Source: Pseudomonas oryzihabitans (lineage in GTDB: Bacteria > Pseudomonadota > Gammaproteobacteria > Pseudomonadales > Pseudomonadaceae). From it: a stretch of 64,000 nucleotides of DNA. Where the stretch lies: the NCBI RefSeq assembly GCF_014522265.1, contig NZ_CP017024.1, positions 2,074,001-2,138,000 on the forward strand, given 5' to 3'. This document shows, one piece after another, positions 1 to 8,563 of the stretch; positions within the stretch are counted from its first letter, which is position 1, and every line of letters starts with the position of its first letter. A program made the position numbers and the translations under genes. The notes below the pieces were generated by a model, which did not search any database, was not told where the DNA came from, and worked only from the letters and a program-made list of their open reading frames with translations.

Positions 1-1
1 T

Positions 2-2142
2 CGCGTCTTTGTCGCCCTGAGCGGCGCCATGGCCGTCTGCTGGTCGCTGGGCGACCTGCGCGCCTTGTCGCCGGTGTTTCTCGGCATCATCGCCAGCGCC
101 CTCGCGGAAACCGATGACAGCTGGCTGGGCCGCCTCAAGTCCCTCGTGGTCACCCTGCTGTGCTTCGCGGTGGCCGCCTTCGCGGTCGAACTGCTGTTTC
201 CCTATCCCTGGATCTTTGTGGTGGGCCTGGGCCTGGCCACCTTCAGCCTGACCATGCTCGGCGCCATCGGCGAGCGCTACGCGTCCATCGCCCAGGCTAC
301 GGTGATCCTGTCGATCTACGCCATGATCGGCGTGGATCAGCGGCTGGGTACCCAGGTGCCGTTGTGGTACGAGCCGGCGCACCTGCTGGCCGGGGCGCTG
401 TGGTACGGCCTGCTCTCGGTGCTCTGGTGCGCGCTGTTCGCCCACCAGCCGGTGCGGCAGAATCTGTCCGCGCTCTATGGCGAACTGGAGACCCTGCTCC
501 GGCTCAAGGCGGAGATGCTCGAACCGGTGCGCGGGGTGGATCTGCATCGGCGGCGGGTGCTGCTGGCCCAGCAGAACGGCAAGGTGGTGCAGGCGCTGAA
601 CCAGGCCAAGGCGACCATTCTCAATCGCTTCGGCCGCTCGGGCGGCCGGGCGCACGTTCAGGGCGCTACTTCCGCCTGTATTTCATGGCGCAGGACATCC
701 ATGAGCGCGCCAGCTCCTCGCACTATCCCTACAGCGCCCTGACCGAGGCGTTCTTTCACAGCGACATCCTCTTTCGCTGCCAGCGCCTGCTCAAGCTGCA
801 GGCCGCGGCCTGCCGCAACATGGGCGAGGCGATCCGTCTCGGTCAGCCCTTCGAATATGGCCAGCAGAGTCAGCAGGGGCTGACCGATCTGCAGGCCTCG
901 CTGGAGTATCTCAAGCAGCAGCAGAATCCGCGCTGGCGCGGCCTGCTGCGCTCCCTGGACCTGCTCGGGCACAATCTCTCGACCCTGGAGCGGCAATTTT
1001 CCGAGGCGGGCAACAGCGACTCGGGGGCGGCGGATCTGGATACCAGTCTGCTGGATCCGGCGGCGCGCTCGTTGCGCGAGGTGTTACAGCGTATCCGCCT
1101 GCAGCTGACCCCGACCTCGCTGCTGTTCCGCCATGGCCTGCGCATGGCGCTGGCGCTGATGGCCGGCTATGGGGTGCTGCACCTGATCCACCCGGTCAAC
1201 GGCTACTGGATCCTGCTGACCACGGTGTTCGTCTGCCGCCCGCAGTACGGGGCGACCCGGGTGCGGCTGGTGCAGCGGATCGTCGGCACGGTAATCGGCC
1301 TGTTGCTGGGCAGTGCCTTGCTGGAGCTGTTCGCGCAACCGGAGATCCAGCTGCTGCTGGCGCTGGTCGCCGGTCTGGTGTTCTTCATCACCCGGACCGA
1401 TCGCTACACCGTCGCCACCGCGGCCATCACCCTGATGGTGCTGTTCTGCTTCAACCAGGTGGGCAACGGTTTCATGCTGATCTGGCCGCGGCTGCTGGAC
1501 ACCCTGCTGGGTTGCCTGATCGCGGTGCTGGCGGTGTTCTTCGTCCTGCCGGACTGGCAGGGGCGCCGCCTGCACCTGGTGATGGCCAACACCCTGCGCA
1601 CCAACGCCCTCTATCTGCGCCGGTTGCACGAGCAGTACCGCACCGGCAAGCGCGACGACCTCGATTACCGCGTGGCGCGGCGCAACGCCCACAATGCCGA
1701 TGCGACGCTGTCGGCGGCGCTGGCCAACATGCTGCGCGATCCCGGGCATTTCCGGCGCAACCTGGAAGCGGGCTTTCGCTATCTGGCGTTGTCCAACACC
1801 TTGCTGGGTTATCTGTCGGCCTTGGGCGCGCATCGCCGCCAGCTGGAAGCGGCCGAGCACGATGCCCTGGTGGAGCGCGCCGTGACCCGTATCGCCGAGG
1901 GCATGGAGACCATAGCCGCCGCGGTGGCGGAGCGGCGCAGTCTGCCGCCTACCGCCGAAGAGGAAAGCAGCCTGGCCGACCAACTGGAAGCCGCGGCGGA
2001 TGATAACGACGACGGCTATCGACTGGTGTGCACCCAGCTGGCGCTGATCTGCCGGCTGCTACCCAATCTCAAGAGCGCCGCCAACCATACCCTGCGCGAA
2101 CAAACCCGCGAGGAACCGGCAGCGGTTGCCGCCGGTGCTTGA
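2..2142 (+). CDS. yccS: FUSC/YccS-family inner-membrane protein, 5'-partial, one apparent frameshift
   Basis: Two overlapping frames together encode one protein of the FUSC (YccS/aromatic-acid-exporter-like) family. The first frame is open from the window edge to about 660 and carries the N-terminal membrane segments. The second continues at 664 with a conserved tract (YFRLYFMAQDIHERASSSH), a second cluster of about six hydrophobic segments (roughly 1120-1550) and a cytosolic tail. Adding one G to the GGG run at 661-663 joins the frames exactly. The start codon lies upstream of the window. These proteins are putative effluxers; the substrate cannot be read here. The break is either a sequencing error or a real null mutation. 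Confidence 0.85.
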
Positions 2143-2229
2143 GCAAGGTTGGCGCGACGCGCTATGTTGACCGATGTCCGTCGAATCTTTCGACGCCTGT
2201 TTATGCTGGTTTGAAGGCTGTTCCAACAC

Positions 2230-3129
2230 ATGCGTATGCGTCTTCTAGTAGTGGGCGGGGAGAGCGCCCTGGGCAAGGCGCTACTCGCCGCCGGTGCCGA
2301 AGCGGGCATCGAATTCGTCGCCCCCGAGACTCCCGCGGAGGGCTGGTACGCTGCCGGACTGACCGAGGTCCTCGACCGGGTACGGCCGGGAGCGGTGATC
2401 AATCTCGCCTACTACCGCGACTGGTTGCAGGCCGCAGACTTCGATCCGGCCCTGATGCAGCGCCAGGCGCTGGCCGTGCAGCGCCTGGCAGGCCTCTGCC
2501 AGCACTATCAGATTCCGCTGATCCAACCGTCCAGTTATCAGCTGTTCGATGGCTCCCGCGTGGCCGGCTATAGTGAAAAGGATCTTCCGCGGCCCCCCGG
2601 GGCGCGTGGCGAAGCGCTCTGGCGGGTCGAGCAACTGGTGCGAGCGCTGTGCCCGATGCATATCCTGCTGCGCCTGGGCTGGGTGCTGGACGACTCCCGC
2701 GACGGGCGTCTGGGGCGTCTGCTGCAGCAGCTGGATACCGAGCAGGTGGTGCCGGTGGCGGGCGACCGGCGCGGCAATCCGACCACCGTGGGCGATGCCG
2801 CGCGGGTGTTGCTGGCGGTGGTCAAGCAACTCGACTGCGGCGCGCCGCTCTGGGGGACCTATCACTATGGCGCCCAGGAAGCGGTATCGGAATTGGGCCT
2901 GGCCGAGACCGTCGCCCAGCTCTGGCAGGAGTTCGACCGGCCGGTGCGCTGCGAATGGCAGGAGGTGACGCACCTCGAGCGCGCGGATGCCGCGGAAGAG
3001 CCACAACAGGGGGTGTTGATCAGTCGCAAGCTGCTCAACACCTTTGGAATCAAGGCGCGGCGCTGGCAGCAGGAGCTGCCCGCGCTGTTGCAGGGCTTTC
3101 GGCAGGACGAGGTAGGTTTCCATGAGTGA
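2230..3129 (+). CDS. RmlD-like NAD(P)-binding sugar-nucleotide reductase homologue
   Basis: This 299-aa protein has a Rossmann fold of the dTDP-4-dehydrorhamnose reductase (RmlD) class. A glycine-rich nucleotide loop (GGESALG) lies near residue 9 and an SSYQLFDG strand corresponds to the SSxxVFDG segment of RmlD. The usual catalytic Tyr-x-x-x-Lys is not evident; the matching region reads GARGEALW, so a classical reductase reaction is doubtful. The gene overlaps the next epimerase gene by 8 bp, suggesting co-translation. From memory, P. aeruginosa has the same pair beside oprG. The true substrate is unknown. Confidence 0.75.
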   Translation: MRMRLLVVGGESALGKALLAAGAEAGIEFVAPETPAEGWYAAGLTEVLDRVRPGAVINLAYYRDWLQAADFDPALMQRQALAVQRLAGLCQHYQIPLIQPSSYQLFDGSRVAGYSEKDLPRPPGARGEALWRVEQLVRALCPMHILLRLGWVLDDSRDGRLGRLLQQLDTEQVVPVAGDRRGNPTTVGDAARVLLAVVKQLDCGAPLWGTYHYGAQEAVSELGLAETVAQLWQEFDRPVRCEWQEVTHLERADAAEEPQQGVLISRKLLNTFGIKARRWQQELPALLQGFRQDEVGFHE

Positions 3130-4051
3130 TGCGCCCATTCTGATCACTGGCGGTGCCGGTTTCATCGGCTCCCATCTGGCCGACGCGCTGCTGGCGCGGG
3201 GCCGGCGGGTGCGGGTGCTGGACGATCTCAGCACCGGCAAGCGCGAGAATCTGCCGCTGGACAACGAACGTATCGAGCTGCGGGTGGGCGACGTGGCTGA
3301 TACCGCGACGCTGGAAGCCGCGGTGGCCGGCTGCGCAGCGGTGGTGCACCTGGCCGCGGTGGCCTCGGTGCAGGCGTCGGTGGAAGACCCGGTGGGTACC
3401 CACCGGGCCAATTTCATCGGCACCCTGAATCTGTGCGAGGCCATGCGCAAGGCTGGCATCAAGCGCGTGGTCTATGCCTCCAGCGCGGCGGTCTATGGCG
3501 CCAACGGTCAGGGCCAGGCCATCGACGAAGAGCTGCCCAAGGCGCCCCTGACGCCCTATGCGGCCGACAAACTGGCCGGCGAGTACTACTTCGACTTCTA
3601 TCGCCGCGAGCACGGGCTGGAGCCGGCGATCTTCCGCTTTTTCAACATCTACGGCCCACGGCAGGATCCGTCTTCGCCCTATTCCGGGGTGATCAGCATC
3701 TTTACCGAGCGTGCCCGCCGCCAGACGCCGATCACGGTGTTCGGCGATGGCGAGCAGACCCGCGATTTCGTCTATGTGGCCGATCTGGTGGGCATCCTGG
3801 TGCAGGCGCTGGAAGCCACCGAAGTAACGGCCGGGGCGGTGAACGTGGGGCGCGGCGAGACCATCAGCCTGAACGGCCTGCTGGCAGAGATCGGCCAGGT
3901 GCTCGGTGGCCTGCCGCAGGTGACCCATCGGGCCGCGCGGGCGGGAGACATCCGCCATTCGAAGGCGGACAACCGTCGTCTGCGCGAGCGTTTCAACTTC
4001 AGCCAGCCTACCGCCATGGGCACGGGGTTGGCGGCGCTGCTGCGGGACTAG
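3122..4051 (+). CDS. NAD-dependent epimerase/dehydratase (extended SDR, UDP-glucose 4-epimerase-like)
   Basis: The 309-aa product is an extended short-chain dehydrogenase. It shows the NAD-binding GGAGFIGS loop at residues 10-17, the conserved Ser strand YASSAAVYG and the catalytic pair in PYAADKLAGE (YxxxK). The C-terminal part has the FGDGEQTRDFVYVADL segment typical of nucleotide-sugar 4-epimerases. It likely acts on a UDP- or dTDP-sugar, but specificity cannot be assigned. Its start lies within the preceding gene's last codons. A strong inverted repeat follows the stop and faces the convergent OmpW gene. Confidence 0.85.
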   Translation: MSDAPILITGGAGFIGSHLADALLARGRRVRVLDDLSTGKRENLPLDNERIELRVGDVADTATLEAAVAGCAAVVHLAAVASVQASVEDPVGTHRANFIGTLNLCEAMRKAGIKRVVYASSAAVYGANGQGQAIDEELPKAPLTPYAADKLAGEYYFDFYRREHGLEPAIFRFFNIYGPRQDPSSPYSGVISIFTERARRQTPITVFGDGEQTRDFVYVADLVGILVQALEATEVTAGAVNVGRGETISLNGLLAEIGQVLGGLPQVTHRAARAGDIRHSKADNRRLRERFNFSQPTAMGTGLAALLRD

Positions 4052-4057
4052 CAGGCG

Positions 4058-4080
4058 AGGCCAGGGGCAAGCCCTGGCCT
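4058..4080. terminator. Hairpin between convergent epimerase and OmpW genes
   Basis: A perfect 9-bp inverted repeat (AGGCCAGGG / CCCTGGCCT) with a 5-nt loop sits 7 bp after the epimerase stop and before the OmpW stop on the other strand. There is no clear U tract, so it may act as a bidirectional, weakly intrinsic terminator. Confidence 0.55.
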
Positions 4081-4142
4081 GTTGAGCTGCGCCGCTGGAG
4101 CCGTCTCGGCGCCAACCTAAGGCGCGAGTGGCTGGCGGTGGC

Positions 4143-4832
4143 CTAGAAGCGATAGCCCAGGCCGACCATGTAGACCCAGGGATCCACGTCCAGATCGACC
4201 TTGGCGCGGGCGCCGAGGGCGGTGTTGTCGACGTGGGCGGTGGTGGCTATGTCGATGTAGCGGATCTGGGCATTGAGCATCACCCGGTCGGTGAGCATGA
4301 GATCGGCACCGACCTGGGCGGACCAGCCCCAGGAGTTGTCGGCGCGGAAATTGTCGAAGCCGGCCGCGCTGGCGCCGCTGCCGACGTGCTCGTCATAGAT
4401 CCAGGTGTAGTTGAGGCCGGCGCCGACATAGGGCTGGAACGTCGCCTTGGCGTCCAGCGGGTAGTAGACCAGGCTCAGCGTCGGCGGCAGGTGCTTGAGG
4501 CTGCCCAGCTTGCCATTGGCGGCGTCGAGCCCGGTGCCCTTGATGTTGACCTGGTGCTCGAAGGGCGTGGCCGCGAGCAATTCGAGGCCCAGGTGGTCGG
4601 TCAGCATGTAGGCGACGTTCAGCCCCAGCTGGGTGTCGCTGTCCATGGTCGCCTTGCCGCCCAGATTGGCGCCACTCAGGGCGCCTCTGTCGATCTTGAC
4701 GTCGGAGCTGCGCTCGTGGGGATCCACGGTGATGGCGCCGGCGCGCAGGATGATGTCGCCGGCCTGGTGGGCCTGGGCGAAGGGGGCGGCCAGCGCGAGG
4801 GCGAGCAGGCTGAGACGGAAGAGAGGACGCAT
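4143..4832 (-). CDS. oprG: OmpW/OprG-family outer-membrane beta-barrel porin
   Basis: The 229-aa protein has a signal peptide (about residues 1-22, cleavage near AQA-HQ) and then an alternating beta-strand pattern. It ends in an aromatic residue (LGYRF), the signature of outer-membrane barrels. The length matches the eight-stranded OmpW family, which passes small hydrophobic molecules. The neighbours (sugar epimerase pair on one side, zinc cluster on the other) match my recollection of the oprG locus in P. aeruginosa, where the gene responds to oxygen through ANR. An ANR-like box lies about 73 bp upstream of the start. Confidence 0.88.
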   Translation of the reverse strand: MRPLFRLSLLALALAAPFAQAHQAGDIILRAGAITVDPHERSSDVKIDRGALSGANLGGKATMDSDTQLGLNVAYMLTDHLGLELLAATPFEHQVNIKGTGLDAANGKLGSLKHLPPTLSLVYYPLDAKATFQPYVGAGLNYTWIYDEHVGSGASAAGFDNFRADNSWGWSAQVGADLMLTDRVMLNAQIRYIDIATTAHVDNTALGARAKVDLDVDPWVYMVGLGYRF

Positions 4833-4898
4833 GGCGAGGGCTCCGAAGGCATTGAAAAATGGCTCGGAGCAGCCTAGCGAAGCCGGAACGGCGGACTC

Positions 4899-4912
4899 TT
4901 GATCTCGCTCAA
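4899..4912 (-). promoter_or_regulatory. ANR/FNR-like box upstream of oprG
   Basis: TTGATCTCGCTCAA fits the TTGAT-N4-ATCAA consensus with one mismatch in the right half. Its centre lies about 73 bp upstream of the OmpW start, suitable for a class II activator site if transcription begins near 4864. Anaerobic control of oprG by ANR is known in P. aeruginosa; its operation here is inferred. Confidence 0.6.
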
Positions 4913-4928
4913 GCGCAGGGCAGATCCC

Positions 4929-5423
4929 TCAGGAGCCGTCGCCCTTGAGGATGTAGGGCTGGATGCGCTGGGCCTGCAGCCAGTAGCCGGCGACGGCCAC
5001 CTCGCTACGCTGGGTGCCCACGCCCAGGCGGCCTTCCACCCAGTAGGGCAGGTGCAGCTTGGACAGCCAGAGATCGTGGCTGCCCTTGACGTAGACGATC
5101 TGGTTGCCGGGCGGCGGCGGTACGTGGATGCAGGCGCCGTAATAGGGGACCAGCAGGAATTCGGTGACTTCGCCCTCTTCGGTGACCATCAGCGGCACCA
5201 CGTAGCCGGGCAGGCGCACCTCCTGGCCGTCCAGGGCGGCCACCGTTGGCGCGTCCGGCCAGGGCTGGCTGGCGGCCGGGCCGTCTTCGCCGAGGCCGTG
5301 GTCGACGCTGCCGGGATTGAAGCGCGGCGCATCGGCCGGCACCAGTTCGCGCCAGGCGAGTTGGCGGGGGTCGGCCTGGGCCCAGGACAGCCAGCAGAGC
5401 AACAGCAGGAGCGCCAAGCGCAT
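4929..5423 (-). CDS. DUF3299 secreted protein of the zinc cluster
   Basis: The 164-aa product starts at the ATG at 5423 with a clear signal peptide (MRLALLLLLCWLSWAQA). The mature part has the DUF3299 pattern, including LPGYVVPLMV and a conserved segment around YYGACIHVPPPPGNQIVYVK. It is the last gene of a minus-strand set (ZrgA-like protein, ABC ATPase, FtsX permease, this protein), separated from the permease gene by 13 bp. Function is unknown; the context suggests a periplasmic role in zinc acquisition. A longer upstream reading frame exists, but the signal peptide fixes this start. Confidence 0.8.
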   Translation of the reverse strand: MRLALLLLLCWLSWAQADPRQLAWRELVPADAPRFNPGSVDHGLGEDGPAASQPWPDAPTVAALDGQEVRLPGYVVPLMVTEEGEVTEFLLVPYYGACIHVPPPPGNQIVYVKGSHDLWLSKLHLPYWVEGRLGVGTQRSEVAVAGYWLQAQRIQPYILKGDGS

Positions 5424-5436
5424 GGGGAAGCCTCGT

Positions 5437-6690
5437 CTACAAACGCACGGACAACCCGTCCGTGAGGGCCTGGCGACAGCCGCGCCAGGCCGGAATGCAG
5501 CCGAGCACCAGCGCCGCGAGCAGGATACCGCCGAGCAGTTGCCCATCGTAGAGCGAGGGCCAGTCCAGCGGCAATGCCAGGCCGTATTCCGCCAGCAGCC
5601 AGGGCCGGCCCAGCGCGATGGCGCCATAGAGCAGCGCCAGCCCGGCGAGACAGCCGGCCAGCGTAAGGGCCAGGGCTTCGGCCAGCAGCAGGCCGAACAG
5701 ATGACGCGGCTGGGCGCCCACCGAGCGCAGGATGGCCATTTCGCGGCGTCGTTCGTTGAGACTGGCGAGCAGGGCGGTGAGCATGCCCACCAGCCCGGTG
5801 AGCACCACGCACAGCGACATCACCAGCAGCGCCTGTTCCGCCGTGCCGAGCAGGCCCCAGAGTTCCTGCAGGGCCACGCCGGGCAGGATGGCCAGCAGCG
5901 GCTCGCCACGGTACTCGTTGACCGCGCGTTGCACGGCAAAGGTGGCCACCCGACTCTTGAGGCCGACCAGGGCGGCGGTCAGGTCCTGGGGCGTGAGATC
6001 GCGCCGGCGCACCTCGGCGTCGCTCAGCGCAGGACCGGGCATGCCACCGCGCCAGTCCAGGTGCAGGGCGGTCATGCCGCTCAGCGGGATGTGCAGGGTG
6101 CGGTCGACGGGGGTACCGGTGGGGGCGAGGATGCCGACCACCGTGAAGGGGTGGTCGCTATGCTCGGTCAGGCTGATGGTGGCGACACCATGGGCCAGCA
6201 CGACCCTGTCGCCCAGTTGATAGTGCAGCGCCTTGGCCACCTCGGCGCCCAGCACCACCTCGAAGACGTCGTTGAAGGGGCGACCCTGGGCCAGCCGCAG
6301 CGGCTGGTTGCGCCCGTAGTGATAGTGGGCGAAGTAGTTGCCGTCGGTACCCAGCACCCGGTAGCCGCGGTGGGAGTCGCCGAGGGACAGCGGGATGGTC
6401 CAGGCGACGCGGGGATCGGCGGCGAGCTTCTCGTAGCTCTCCCAGCGGATGTTGTTGGTGGCATTGCCGATGCGGAACACCGAGTAGAGCAGCAGATTGA
6501 CCGCACCGGAGCGGGCGCCCACCACCAGGTCGGTACCGGCGATGGTGCTGGCGAAGCTGGCCTTGGCCTCGGTGCGCAAGCGTTCGACGCCCAGCAGCAG
6601 GGCCACCGAGACGGCGATGGTGAAGACGGTGAGGAGGGCGGTGGCGCGACGATTGCGCAGGCTGGCCCAGGCCAGTGGCAGAAGCGGCAT
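5437..6690 (-). CDS. FtsX/MacB-like ABC transporter permease
   Basis: The 417-aa protein has an N-terminal membrane segment, a large periplasmic domain (about residues 40-275) and three C-terminal membrane segments forming the FtsX domain. LNERRREMAILRSVGAQPRHL is the characteristic cytoplasmic loop. This is the MacB/LolCE type of mechanotransmitting permease rather than a solute channel. The ATPase gene ends 1 bp before its start, so the two are surely co-expressed and form one transporter. From memory it is equivalent to P. aeruginosa PA4065 in the zinc-starvation-induced PA4063-PA4066 set. Confidence 0.85.
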   Translation of the reverse strand: MPLLPLAWASLRNRRATALLTVFTIAVSVALLLGVERLRTEAKASFASTIAGTDLVVGARSGAVNLLLYSVFRIGNATNNIRWESYEKLAADPRVAWTIPLSLGDSHRGYRVLGTDGNYFAHYHYGRNQPLRLAQGRPFNDVFEVVLGAEVAKALHYQLGDRVVLAHGVATISLTEHSDHPFTVVGILAPTGTPVDRTLHIPLSGMTALHLDWRGGMPGPALSDAEVRRRDLTPQDLTAALVGLKSRVATFAVQRAVNEYRGEPLLAILPGVALQELWGLLGTAEQALLVMSLCVVLTGLVGMLTALLASLNERRREMAILRSVGAQPRHLFGLLLAEALALTLAGCLAGLALLYGAIALGRPWLLAEYGLALPLDWPSLYDGQLLGGILLAALVLGCIPAWRGCRQALTDGLSVRL

Positions 6691-6691
6691 C

Positions 6692-7399
6692 CTAGGTCTC
6701 CGGCCGGGCGGCGTTGAGTTGGGCCAGGGTCAGGTGGCGGTCGAAACGACTGGCCAGACTGCGGTCGTGGCTGACGAACAGCAGGCCGGCGCCGGCGGCG
6801 GCGCACTCGGCGAACAGCAGCTGCAGGAAGGCATCGCGGTGATCGGTGTCCAGCGCCGAGGTGGGTTCGTCGGCGATCACCAGCTCCGGCTGGCCGATCA
6901 GGGCGCGGGCGGCGGCGACCCGCTGCTGCTGGCCGATGGAGAGTTCGCGGGCTGGACGGCGCGGCAGCGCGGGATCGCTCAGCCCCAGGGCGCAGAGCAG
7001 GGTCAGGGCCGCACCCCGCGGATCGCCGTGCCGCGCGGTGGCGCGCTCGCGGCGCAGCGCCGAGAACTGGCAGGGAAGCAGGACGTTGTCCAGCACCGAG
7101 AGAAAGGGCAGCAGGTTGAATTGCTGGAAGAGAAAGCCGGTGTGGTCGACGCGAAAGCGGTCGCGCCGGGCGGTGGCGAGCGTCCCCAGGTCCTGACCGA
7201 GCAGGCGAACCTGGCCGCGACCGGGGCGCTGCACGCCACCCAGCAGGCCGAGCAGGGTGGTCTTGCCACTGCCCGAAGGGCCTTCGAGAAACAGTGCTTC
7301 GCCGGGTGCCAGCTGGAAGTGCCGGATGTCCAGGCATTCCGCCTGGCCCGGCCAGGCGAAGCCGAGGTCCTGGATCTCGACCAGGGGGGCGGCGGTCAC
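6692..7399 (-). CDS. ABC transporter ATP-binding protein (LolD/MacB type)
   Basis: The 235-aa ATPase has Walker A (GPSGSGKTT) near residue 40, a signature motif (LSIGQQQRVAAARAL) and Walker B with D-loop (LVIADEPTSALD). The family is the one that partners FtsX-type permeases. It lies 7 bp downstream of the ZrgA-like gene and 1 bp upstream of the permease gene, so all are probably one transcript. With the His-rich secreted protein upstream, the inferred role is zinc-linked envelope transport; the substrate has not been read from sequence. Confidence 0.9.
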   Translation of the reverse strand: MTAAPLVEIQDLGFAWPGQAECLDIRHFQLAPGEALFLEGPSGSGKTTLLGLLGGVQRPGRGQVRLLGQDLGTLATARRDRFRVDHTGFLFQQFNLLPFLSVLDNVLLPCQFSALRRERATARHGDPRGAALTLLCALGLSDPALPRRPARELSIGQQQRVAAARALIGQPELVIADEPTSALDTDHRDAFLQLLFAECAAAGAGLLFVSHDRSLASRFDRHLTLAQLNAARPET

Positions 7400-7406
7400 G
7401 ACCGCC

Positions 7407-7958
7407 TTACCATTTCAGCTGCGGTTGCTTGGCGGTCAGTTCGGCGCCTTGCTGACCGCTGGCGACGATGGCCTGGACCTCGACACTGTGACTGTTGGGG
7501 AAGCGGGCGAACCAGCCGGAGAGATCCAGGCTGGCGAGCGCGCCCGGCTTGCTGCAGCTGAAGCTCATGCTGGCGTCCACGTCGAGATGGCCGCTCGCGC
7601 TGGCGTCCTTGGCGAACAGCGGGCTGATGGCGCTGGCTTCGGTCAGGCGGCAATCGGCTGCCGCGGGCAGCTTCACCAGCGCCTGGGGATTCTCCAGGCT
7701 TTGGCGCAGAGCCGCGACGGCGTCCTCTTCCTGCTGGTTGCGCGGGGCATGTTCGAAGCCCAGCAGATCGGCCGCCGGACTGCGCCATTGCAATTCCAGG
7801 CCGGTTTCCGTCTGGGCCAGGTCGAGGTGGGATTCGCCGTGCACATGGGCGCCCAGGGCACCGTGCTCGTGTTCGTCATGGTCACTAGCGGTGCCTTGGG
7901 CAAAGGCCGGTTGAGCGAGTGCGGCGGCGAGGCAGAGAGTCAGCAGGGGCAGGCGCAT
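7407..7958 (-). CDS. DUF2796/ZrgA-like His-rich periplasmic zinc protein
   Basis: The 183-aa protein begins with a signal peptide (cleavage near AFAQG). A histidine- and acid-rich segment follows at about residues 26-44 (HDEHEHGALGAHVHGESH), likely binding zinc. The rest matches DUF2796, the family of Vibrio ZrgA, part of a zinc-uptake system. It leads the four-gene minus-strand cluster. A partial Zur-like palindrome lies about 40 bp upstream, consistent with induction under zinc starvation. Confidence 0.82.
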   Translation of the reverse strand: MRLPLLTLCLAAALAQPAFAQGTASDHDEHEHGALGAHVHGESHLDLAQTETGLELQWRSPAADLLGFEHAPRNQQEEDAVAALRQSLENPQALVKLPAAADCRLTEASAISPLFAKDASASGHLDVDASMSFSCSKPGALASLDLSGWFARFPNSHSVEVQAIVASGQQGAELTAKQPQLKW

Positions 7959-7987
7959 GGATGGCTTCCAGTGGGCGGAAAGGCGCT

Positions 7988-8004
7988 ATGTTATGTTGTT
8001 GCAT
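7988..8004 (-). promoter_or_regulatory. Possible Zur operator
   Basis: ATGTTATGTTGTTGCAT resembles the Pseudomonas Zur palindrome ATGTTAT-A-n-TATAACAT. The left half is intact; the right half keeps only its outer CAT and a few core bases. It lies in the region upstream of the ZrgA-like start, where the promoter should be. Confidence 0.4.
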
Positions 8005-8080
8005 TTGCCTGTCGCAACCTCGGTTTGGCGTCGGCCGATGGCTGTGGGAGCATGGGCCTCTGCACGACGAGGAGAACACC

Positions 8081-8437
8081 ATGGTACGCATTCGCGGAAC
8101 CATCGGCAGCCAGCCCGTGGATCTCACGGTGGAACTGGAGGAGGCCGACTGGCAGCGCCTGGCCGCGGCCCTGCGGCCGACGGCGGCGTCCCTCCCTGCT
8201 GCGGCGGTGGCCGCCGCCCCCAGCGGGCCCAAGTCGGGCGGCGACATGCTCTGGGATCAGGTGGTGAAGTTGCTCAGCCAGGCTGGCCGACTCAGCGGGC
8301 CGGACATCCTGGTGGCCCTGGAAAAGCTGACCGGCAATCTGGGTGTGGCCAAGCAGCTGCTGGTACGGCTGAGGCACAGTCCCCAGGTGCGCATGGAGCG
8401 GGTGGGGGAGGCGCAGTTCTATATCTGGCAGGGATGA
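8081..8437 (+). CDS. Conserved hypothetical protein, 118 aa
   Basis: I do not recognise a named family. The start is fixed by GGAG at 8071-8074, seven bases before the ATG. The N-terminal 30 residues are strand-like and acidic, followed by an Ala/Pro linker (about residues 32-50). A helical C-terminal domain then has a winged-helix flavour (SGPDILVALEKLTGNLGVAK). No signal peptide or membrane segment is seen. It is divergent from the zinc cluster and may share the regulatory region. A dispersed palindromic repeat follows it. Confidence 0.65.
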   Translation: MVRIRGTIGSQPVDLTVELEEADWQRLAAALRPTAASLPAAAVAAAPSGPKSGGDMLWDQVVKLLSQAGRLSGPDILVALEKLTGNLGVAKQLLVRLRHSPQVRMERVGEAQFYIWQG

Positions 8438-8453
8438 GACTGGGGGTAGGCGA

Positions 8454-8556
8454 GTGGAAAACGCTGCGCGGTTTTCCACGCTACGAAGGGTCCGCAGCGC
8501 CAGGCTGGCGCCGGCTGTGGACAAGGCTGCGCCTGGGGCGACGCAGCCGTTATCAA
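8454..8556. repeat. Dispersed palindromic repeat (single copy of the family)
   Basis: A perfect 9-bp hairpin, GTGGAAAAC / GTTTTCCAC, at 8454-8479 is followed by a segment (GTGGACAAGGCTGCGCC, then GCAGCCGTTATC). That segment matches the reverse complement of part of the tandem units at 23501-24126. The stretch fills the gap between two convergent genes. Confidence 0.7.
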
Positions 8557-8563
8557 TAGGTGC

